Positions 5,192 to 5,241 of a DNA stretch of 5,241 nucleotides are shown here, piece after piece. Below the pieces are notes generated by a model. It searched no databases and was not told the origin of the DNA. It saw only the letters and a list, made by a program, of their open reading frames with translations. Position 1 is the stretch's first letter, and each line of letters opens with the position of its first letter. Source of the DNA: NVQY01 sp047639325 (GTDB lineage: Bacteria; Pseudomonadota; Alphaproteobacteria; Rhodobacterales; Rhodobacteraceae); NCBI GenBank assembly GCA_047639325.1, contig JBLINN010000301.1:1-5241 (forward strand), written 5' to 3'. A program made the translations under genes and the position numbers.

Positions 5192-5241
5192 GCCGCGAAA
5201 CCCTAACTGCCAAAGATTATCCACTGGCCGAAAACCGCGCC
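5188..5241 (+). CDS. pduE: Glycerol/diol dehydratase small subunit (PduE/DhaB3-like), N-terminal fragment
   Basis: Third subunit of the B12 dehydratase complex, cut by the right edge after 18 residues. The visible sequence starts M-S-R-E-T-L and contains K9-D-Y-P-L-A14, matching the conserved D-Y-P-L-A near the start of small subunits. That motif lies at residue 10-14, as in the short glycerol dehydratase form (DhaB3); in microcompartment-associated PduE it sits after roughly 40 extra residues. The ATG overlaps the upstream stop as ATGA, indicating translational coupling, and AGGGGG (5175-5180) lies seven bases upstream as ribosome-binding site. The call rests on a short stretch plus its position. 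Reactivase genes (PduG/PduH or DdrA/DdrB type) would be expected nearby outside the window. Confidence 0.8.
   Translation, partial: MSRETLTAKDYPLAENRA

Overview
The window looks like a chromosomal segment of an alphaproteobacterium, most likely a Rhodobacterales/Roseobacter-type marine bacterium. This is inferred from the gene content and the GC-rich coding sequence; no rRNA or marker gene is present. Only four genes are supported.

Left (1-1374, minus strand): a nitrate/nitrite antiporter of the NarK/NasA (NNP) type. It is complete at its N-terminus and lacks only its last residues past the left edge. Right next to it and transcribed divergently (1622-2308, plus strand) is a Crp/Fnr-superfamily regulator without the FNR iron-sulfur cysteines but with the E-x-x-S-R recognition helix that reads TTGAT-N4-ATCAA. 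The 247-bp intergenic region holds one perfect box placed about 41 bp before the predicted narK transcription start. Near the regulator start lie a second perfect box, a one-mismatch box and a degenerate copy. Together this reads as a self-contained switch in which the regulator activates narK and controls itself.

Middle (2309-2908): 600 bp with no convincing gene. It holds possible terminator-like elements after the regulator, three back-to-back stem-loops (2467-2554), and two clean palindromes (2755-2770 and 2809-2825) in AT-rich sequence just upstream of the next operon.

Right (2909-5241, plus strand): the start of an adenosylcobalamin-dependent glycerol/diol dehydratase operon. The large (PduC/DhaB1) and medium (PduD/DhaB2) subunits are fused into one 760-residue protein, followed with an ATGA overlap by the small subunit (PduE/DhaB3), which runs off the right edge. 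All catalytic and metal-binding residues of the large subunit are kept, but two substrate-pocket residues of the diol dehydratases (Ser301, Gln336) are replaced by Asp and Ala. The N-terminal extensions that carry microcompartment targeting in PduD and PduE are missing. The most interesting content is therefore a cytosolic-type fused B12 dehydratase of possibly altered substrate range, with its own palindromic control sites, beside a nitrate-transport switch.
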